From Paratractidigestivibacter sp963630635 (GTDB taxonomy: Bacteria > Actinomycetota > Coriobacteriia > Coriobacteriales > Atopobiaceae), in NCBI GenBank assembly GCA_963630635.1, contig CAVGOA010000046.1, forward strand, positions 1-16,213: a stretch of DNA of 16,213 nt, in the 5' to 3' direction. The position numbers were made by a program, and so were the translations under genes. The notes beneath the pieces are model-generated. The model was not told the DNA's origin. It saw only the letters and a program-made list of their open reading frames with translations, and searched no databases. Positions 12,040-16,213 of this stretch are shown here, piece after piece (within the stretch, counting starts at the first letter, position 1; the number at the start of each line of letters is the position of its first letter).

Positions 12040-12891
12040 ATGCTCGTTACCACCAAGGAGATGCTGCTCGACGCTCAGGCCGGCCACTATGCCGTGGGCG
12101 CGTTCAACGTCGAGAACCTCGAGTTTGTCATGGCCGTCATCAAGGCCGCCGAGGAGCGCCGCTCCCCCGTCATCATGCAGACCACCCCGGGTACCGTGAA
12201 GTACGCCAACCTCGAGTACTTTGCCGCCATGGCCAAGGTCGCCGCCGACGCCGCCACCGTTCCCGTGGCCATCCACCTGGATCACGGCGATGGCTTTGAC
12301 CGCTGCATGCAGGCCATACACGCCGGCTACACCTCGGTCATGATCGACGGCTCGCACGACACCTTTGAGGACAACATCGCGCTGACCGCGTCTGTTACCA
12401 AGGTCGCCGGCCCCATTGGCATCCCCGTCGAGGCCGAGCTGGGCAAGGTTGGAGGTAAAGAGGACGACGGCCCGGCGGTCGAGGGCGAGAACCCCTACAC
12501 CGACCCGGACGAGGCCGAGGAATTTGTGGCGCGCACCGGCTGCACCTCGCTGGCCGTTGGCGTGGGCACCGCACATGGCGTCTACAAGGGTACCCCCCAC
12601 ATTGAGCAGGGCGTTTTGAAGGCCATCCGCGAGCGCCTGGAGATTCCGCTGGTTCTGCACGGCACGTCTGGCGTGCCCGACGATCAGGTTGCCGAGGCCA
12701 TTGCCAACGGCATCTGCAAGGTCAACTACGCCACCGAGCTGCGCCAGGCCTACACCCGCGGGTACATGGGCTACATGGCCGCCAACCCCGAGTGCTTTGA
12801 CCCCAAGAAACCCGCTCGCCCCGGCATGGACGAGATCGTGGCTGTGGTTGCCAGCCACATGGACAACCTGGGCTCGAGCCACAAGGCGTAG
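12040..12891 (+). CDS. kbaY: Class II ketose-bisphosphate aldolase (tagatose-1,6-bisP aldolase, GatY/KbaY type)
   Basis: 283 aa, the length of GatY/KbaY and shorter than the long Fba class II enzymes. It is a zinc-dependent aldolase that splits tagatose- or fructose-1,6-bisphosphate into DHAP and glyceraldehyde-3-P. Visible residues: AIHLDHGDGFD with catalytic Asp81 and zinc ligand His82, MIDGSH at 101-106, VEAELGKVGG at 130-139, VGTAHGVY with zinc ligand His179, LHGTSGVPD with zinc ligand His207, and KVNYATELR at 227-235. The ATG at 12040 is set by GAAGGGAG upstream; a longer in-frame reading would include the leader hairpin. Placed beside AgaS-pathway genes it probably acts on tagatose-1,6-bisphosphate, but activity on the fructose isomer cannot be excluded. 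No KbaZ/GatZ-type partner subunit is present. It is followed by a strong terminator. Confidence 0.92.
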   Translation: MLVTTKEMLLDAQAGHYAVGAFNVENLEFVMAVIKAAEERRSPVIMQTTPGTVKYANLEYFAAMAKVAADAATVPVAIHLDHGDGFDRCMQAIHAGYTSVMIDGSHDTFEDNIALTASVTKVAGPIGIPVEAELGKVGGKEDDGPAVEGENPYTDPDEAEEFVARTGCTSLAVGVGTAHGVYKGTPHIEQGVLKAIRERLEIPLVLHGTSGVPDDQVAEAIANGICKVNYATELRQAYTRGYMGYMAANPECFDPKKPARPGMDEIVAVVASHMDNLGSSHKA

Positions 12892-12927
12892 TTTCGCGCG
12901 CATTGCGGCGTTTTCGCAGGTAGATGA

Positions 12928-12962
12928 GGACCCCGGAGCCGTGCGGCTCCGGGGTCCTTTTG
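12928..12962 (+). terminator. Rho-independent terminator after the aldolase
   Basis: A perfect 13-bp stem (GGACCCCGGAGCC with its complement) around a GTGC loop is followed by five Ts (12958-12962), 36 bp after the stop codon. Confidence 0.95.
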
Positions 12963-12984
12963 CGTGGCGCAGGGATCGTCGGCG

Positions 12985-13126
12985 GCATGCGCGACTTTTC
13001 GTGGTTTAAATCCGGGTCGGTCAAGTAGCCGAAGGCATTCCGGGCGCGTTTGCCCAGTTGGCAATTCGCTAAAACCAGCCGGCTACTCGGCGGAACGGAT
13101 TTTAAACCCCGAAAAGTCGCGCGTGC
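12985..13126. repeat. 142-bp imperfect inverted repeat, MITE- or REP-like
   Basis: The outer arm 12985-13031 matches the reverse complement of 13080-13126 over about 47 bp. The near-identical outer blocks are GCRYGCGCGACTTTTCG, GGTTTAAA and ATCCG, and GTAGCCG is repeated at the inner end. The middle is more diverged. The loop of about 48 nt contains a small hairpin, TTGCC-CAGTT-GGCAA. It lies between convergent genes, after the aldolase terminator and 28 bp before the stop of the phosphoesterase gene, so it could also help end that transcript. No coding frame is recognised in it. Confidence 0.75.
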
Positions 13127-13154
13127 GCTCGCCGGGCCCGCGGGACGCGGCGAT

Positions 13155-13961
13155 TTAAAGCTCGAAGGTGGGGATGGCGGCGCGGGCGGCGACGAGAAAA
13201 GCCTCTTTAGAGCGGCACGACACCAGCTCGGCCGGGAAATCAAGCTCGTTGAGAAGATCGCAGACCTTCTTGGTACGTGCAACGTTGTAACTCACGTGTG
13301 CGTCGCCGCCAAAAGAGACCATGGTGCCCAGCTCGGCGCAGCGCTGGGCAATCGCGCGGCAGCGGTCGATGGAGCGCCCAGCCTTGAGCGGCTCTTCGAG
13401 GCTCGAACCGTTGAGCTCGATCAACTTGCCCATATCGCGCGCGGCCTCGAGCACCGGGTCAAGCTCAAAGTCCACGCCCGATCGGCCAAGGTGCCCCAGG
13501 ATCAAAACCTTGGGGTCCTGCAGCGCGTTGATATACATCTGGGCATTCTGAGCTGGGGTTTGTTCGCGCGTGAAGTCATTGCGGTGGATACTTGCGATCA
13601 CGTAGTCGCACTGAGAAAAGACCTCATCTTTCAAAGTCCTGGGGCGGCGGCTCTCGCCAGTGATGCCCTTATCAACCACGATGTCGTGGCCAAACAGATT
13701 GCCCTGACCGTCCACGATGTCGGCCTCGCAGCCATGCAGCAGCGTGACATCGTGCCACACGCGCGGCCAGGTAGTAAAGTTGATGAAGTACTGAAAGTTC
13801 TTGAGGGTCTGCTCGTCAAAGAGCATGCTCGAGAAGTGGTCGGTGATGCCCAGAAGCTCGAGGTTCTTATTGGCCGCCGCCCTCACATCCTCCTCAAGCG
13901 TCGAGTAAGCGTGGCGAGAAAACAGCGTGTGCGTATGCACGTCGCAGGCAATTCGAATCAT
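13155..13961 (-). CDS. PHP-domain metal-dependent phosphoesterase (YcdX-like)
   Basis: 268 aa forming one PHP (polymerase and histidinol phosphatase) domain. The metal-binding residues appear in order: DVHTHT with His9 and His11, His17, ITDHF with Asp41-His42, LLHGCEAD with His76 and Glu79, IASIHRND with His126, GHLGR with His157, and FGGDAHVS with Asp220 and His222. This full set suggests a trinuclear metal site as in YcdX-type phosphatases. The substrate is unknown; histidinol-phosphatase is a possible alternative but no his genes are nearby. The ATG has AAGGGA upstream and a TACAAT box 31 bp before it. It diverges from the 5'-nucleotidase gene. Confidence 0.88.
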   Translation of the reverse strand: MIRIACDVHTHTLFSRHAYSTLEEDVRAAANKNLELLGITDHFSSMLFDEQTLKNFQYFINFTTWPRVWHDVTLLHGCEADIVDGQGNLFGHDIVVDKGITGESRRPRTLKDEVFSQCDYVIASIHRNDFTREQTPAQNAQMYINALQDPKVLILGHLGRSGVDFELDPVLEAARDMGKLIELNGSSLEEPLKAGRSIDRCRAIAQRCAELGTMVSFGGDAHVSYNVARTKKVCDLLNELDFPAELVSCRSKEAFLVAARAAIPTFEL

Positions 13962-13991
13962 CTGGTCCCTTCCCGTTTGGTGTTTGCACCC

Positions 13992-13997
13992 ATTGTA
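13992..13997 (-). promoter_or_regulatory. Candidate -10 box for the PHP phosphoesterase gene
   Basis: TACAAT on the - strand, about 31 bp before the ATG at 13961. No convincing -35 hexamer is seen. Confidence 0.4.
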
Positions 13998-14027
13998 GGC
14001 CGGGGCGTCAGCGCGCGGTTCTCGCTG

Positions 14028-14036
14028 TGTTAGATT
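14028..14036 (+). promoter_or_regulatory. Candidate extended -10 box for the 5'-nucleotidase gene
   Basis: TGTTAGATT combines an extended -10 TG with the hexamer TAGATT (14031-14036), 32 bp before the ATG. A TTCTCGC 7-mer lies at 14019-14025, 5 bp before the hexamer, comparable with 78-84 and 517-523. Confidence 0.4.
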
Positions 14037-14068
14037 TACACGTATTGGCCTTTTATCAGGAGGTTTTC

Positions 14069-16030
14069 ATGTTTGACAAGCTCTTTTCTCGCCGCGCCTT
14101 CCTTGGCGGGGCAGCCACCGCTCTAACAAGCGTTAGCTTCACGCTGGCCTCGGGTCCGGCCCGCGCTTTTGCAGAAGAGACGGGCGGCGGCGCAAGCGTA
14201 GACGACGCTACCGAGAAGATCGCCATCGTCCACACCAACGACGTCCACTGCGGCATGTACAACACCAAGACCAACCTTGGTTACAGCGCGCTGATCGACT
14301 TTGTCAAAACCCAGAAAGAGGCCCACGACACGGGCAACGTCACACTGGTAGACGCCGGCGACGCCATCCAAGGCGGCGTGCTGGGCGCGGCCAGCGACGG
14401 CAAGATCCCCATGCAGGTCGAGGGCGCTTGCAACTACGACGTGGTAACCGTTGGCAACCACGAGTTTGACTTTGGGGTCCAGAACTTCCTGGAGCTTGCC
14501 TCGGCGCAGCCCGCGCTCAAGTACGTATGCTGCAACTTTGCAGACGCTAGCGGAAATCTGCAGTTCGACCCCTATCACGTGGTTGAGTACAACGTTGCAG
14601 GTAAGCCTGTCAAAATCGCCTACCTGGGTGTGGTAACGCCCACGACCCTAACGCGCGGCGACGCCTCGCTGTTCCAGGACGAGGACGGCAACTTTGTTTG
14701 GAGCTTCTTCCAGGACGACCCGCAGGTTTTCTACGCCACGGTGCAGACGTTTGCCCAGACCGCGCGCACGGTCGACGGCGCCGATTACGTCGTCCTTCTC
14801 TCCCACCTGGGCGAGGCCGGCAACGACGAGTGCTGGCGCAGCGACACCCTGGTTGCCAAGACCTCGGGCATCGACCTGGTGGTGGACGGTCACTCGCACG
14901 AGAAGTACGTGCAGACCGTCAAGAACGCCGACGGCCAGGACGTCGTGATTGCCCAGACCGGCACCAAGTTTGCGAGCTTTGGCCACATCGAGATAAACCC
15001 GGCGACGGGCGAGGCCACGGCGTCGCTTGACGTCACGGCCAAGCTCATCGAGTCGTGGGACGGCCAGGACGAAGAGATCGCGGCCCTGATTGCGCAGCTA
15101 AGCGACGGCGTGGAGCCCCTGCCCACCGACGTCATTGGCACCGCCGAGGTCAACCTTTACGCGACCGCGGAGGGCGACTTTACCGGCTCGACCAAGAACC
15201 AGGAGACCAACCTGGGCGACCTGGTGTGCGACGGCGTGCGCGCCTACTACCAGGCGCAGACCGGCAAGGCCTGTGACCTGGCCGTCGTTAACGCTTCGGG
15301 CATTCGCAAGAACGTCAAGGCTGGCAAAATCACCTACGCGCAGCTGCTTGAGGTCGAGCCCTACTGCAACCAGATGGTGGCGCTTGAGGTCACGGGCCAG
15401 TACATCCTTGACCTGCTTGAGACCGCCGTGGCAACCTGTCCCGCCGACAACAACTACTTCTTGCAGGTCTCGGACGGTATGTCGTTCACGATTCGTACCG
15501 ACGTGGACTCGCCGGTGGTCTTTGACGGCTCGACGTACAAGGAGGTTGGCAGCGGCGAGAGGCGCGTCAAGAACGCCACCCTTAACGGCAAGGCCATCGA
15601 CCCCGACGGTCGCTACACGGTGGCTAGCTCGGACTTTGTGCTGACGCGCGCGGGCAAGACGCCCACGCCTTCGAACGCCGCCGACGCCCAAAAGTTTGGT
15701 TTCGACATCCTGGCGCTGGTGGATTACATCCGCGACGACCTTAAGGGCGTTGTGGGCGCCGGGTACGAGAACCCCAACGGCGCGGGGCGCATCGTGATCA
15801 CGGACCACGAAGAGGTTGAGCCGGATCCCACGCCCACGCCGCAGCCGACGCCGGTCACGCCGACGGCTGGCGAGACGACCGCGACCACGACGGTCACGAC
15901 CGCCGTCAAGCGCAACGGCGGGGCTGTGCCAAGCACCGGTGACCAGGGCGGCGTTGGCGTTGCGGCCGCCGCAGTGCTTGGAGCGGGGGCTCTTCTCGCC
16001 GCCGGAGTCGCGGGCGGGCAGGAGGACTAA
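14069..16030 (+). CDS. Tat-exported 5'-nucleotidase / metallophosphoesterase with C-terminal anchor
   Basis: 653 aa. A twin-arginine signal (SRRAFLGG, Arg8-Arg9) precedes a hydrophobic stretch, with likely cleavage near ARAFA-EE (about 35). The calcineurin-like domain follows: VHTNDVHCG with Asp58 and His60, VDAGDAIQG with Asp98, VGNHEFDFG with Asn130-His131, LLSHLGE with His246, and DGHSHEKY with His275 and His277. The 5'-nucleotidase C-terminal domain spans about 355-580 (NLGDLVCDGV, VVNASGIRKNVKAG, VTGQYILDLLE). A Pro/Thr linker (584-612) leads to VPSTGD at 620-625 and a hydrophobic Ala/Gly/Val segment, an arrangement like a sortase signal but ending GGQED with no basic tail. The family removes phosphate from extracellular nucleotides. 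AGGAGG lies 5 nt before the ATG. Confidence 0.92.
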   Translation: MFDKLFSRRAFLGGAATALTSVSFTLASGPARAFAEETGGGASVDDATEKIAIVHTNDVHCGMYNTKTNLGYSALIDFVKTQKEAHDTGNVTLVDAGDAIQGGVLGAASDGKIPMQVEGACNYDVVTVGNHEFDFGVQNFLELASAQPALKYVCCNFADASGNLQFDPYHVVEYNVAGKPVKIAYLGVVTPTTLTRGDASLFQDEDGNFVWSFFQDDPQVFYATVQTFAQTARTVDGADYVVLLSHLGEAGNDECWRSDTLVAKTSGIDLVVDGHSHEKYVQTVKNADGQDVVIAQTGTKFASFGHIEINPATGEATASLDVTAKLIESWDGQDEEIAALIAQLSDGVEPLPTDVIGTAEVNLYATAEGDFTGSTKNQETNLGDLVCDGVRAYYQAQTGKACDLAVVNASGIRKNVKAGKITYAQLLEVEPYCNQMVALEVTGQYILDLLETAVATCPADNNYFLQVSDGMSFTIRTDVDSPVVFDGSTYKEVGSGERRVKNATLNGKAIDPDGRYTVASSDFVLTRAGKTPTPSNAADAQKFGFDILALVDYIRDDLKGVVGAGYENPNGAGRIVITDHEEVEPDPTPTPQPTPVTPTAGETTATTTVTTAVKRNGGAVPSTGDQGGVGVAAAAVLGAGALLAAGVAGGQED

Positions 16031-16080
16031 ACAGGGCCCAGACCAGGGACCTACCGCCGATTTCATACGGACACGAAAAT

Positions 16081-16122
16081 GGGGCCTGCCTAATGTTGAA
16101 ACATCGGGCAGGCCCCTGTTTT
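16081..16122. terminator. Bidirectional terminator after the 5'-nucleotidase
   Basis: GGGGCCTGCC at 16081-16090 pairs perfectly with GGCAGGCCCC at 16107-16116. TGTTTT follows on the + strand and ATTTT follows on the - strand, so it can serve both the nucleotidase and the converging partial gene at 16151-16213. Confidence 0.88.
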
Positions 16123-16150
16123 GTGGTGCGGTGTTACTAGCGGTTGACGA

Positions 16151-16213
16151 TTAGCGGTTCTTGCGCAGAGATACGCGCGCGGCCGCCAGACAGACAACTG
16201 CCAGGGCGAGAAG
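16151..16213 (-). CDS. C-terminal end of a membrane-anchored or surface protein (partial)
   Basis: Reading in from the window edge on the - strand gives LLALAVVCLAAARVSLRKNR and a TAA stop at 16151-16153. A hydrophobic stretch followed by a basic tail is what the end of a sortase substrate, or the last helix of a membrane protein, looks like. The bidirectional terminator just beyond it supports a gene ending here. The family cannot be told from 20 residues. Confidence 0.5.
   Translation of the reverse strand, partial: LLALAVVCLAAARVSLRKNR

Noticed and set aside
12928..13126. A CRISPR-like or riboswitch element after the aldolase
   Set aside because: The structure is one terminator followed by one large inverted repeat. 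There are no regularly spaced direct repeats, and it lies downstream of the gene, so neither label fits.

Overview
The window looks like chromosome of a gut Actinomycetota of the class Coriobacteriia, most likely Collinsella or a close relative. This rests on the roughly 60% GC composition, heavy use of GAG/AAG codons, a Tat-exported surface protein ending in a PSTGD-type sorting motif, and a mannose-family PTS with sugar-phosphate genes of the kind found in mucin-sugar users. The assignment is inference; no rRNA or other marker gene is present.

Layout. 1-2693 (+ strand): the end of an unidentified frame, a small three-helix membrane protein, exodeoxyribonuclease III, and a membrane-anchored alpha/beta hydrolase, closed by a long bidirectional terminator at 2728-2788. 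2821-9371 (- strand, read right to left): a PTS operon (IIA, YajC-like protein, IIB, IIC, IID) ending in a strong terminator at 6072-6106, followed by gntR, agaS and nagA behind their own promoter. 9372-9971: a 600-bp AT-richer regulatory gap without a convincing gene. 9972-12891: a PfkB-family sugar-phosphate kinase (+), a DeoR regulator (-) and a class II aldolase of the GatY/KbaY type (+). 12928-13126: a terminator and a 142-bp imperfect palindrome. 13155-13961 (-): a PHP-family phosphoesterase. 14069-16030 (+): a Tat-exported, probably wall-anchored 5'-nucleotidase. 16151-16213 (-): the C-terminal end of a protein that continues outside the window.

How the genes work together. The genes from 2821 to 12891 together encode every cytoplasmic step for N-acetylgalactosamine (GalNAc) use. 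The PTS imports and phosphorylates the sugar. NagA/AgaA removes the acetyl group. AgaS deaminates and isomerises galactosamine-6-P to tagatose-6-P. The PfkB kinase makes tagatose-1,6-bisphosphate. The class II aldolase splits it into two triose phosphates. AgaS and the AgaV-like IIB resemble their E. coli GalNAc/galactosamine counterparts closely by eye, which is why GalNAc is preferred over GlcNAc or mannose.

Regulation. Two regulators are encoded. An 18-bp composite site, TGGT-N4-ACCA-N2-TGGT, lies in the gntR promoter and again upstream of the PTS operon, and resembles known NagR/DasR (GntR/HutC) operators. A second motif, GCAAATT, clusters upstream of the DeoR gene and aldolase and also upstream of the PTS. 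This suggests two overlapping regulons. A 7-mer, TTCTCGC, is strongly over-represented on both strands and often lies in intergenic DNA, sometimes directly before a -10 box.
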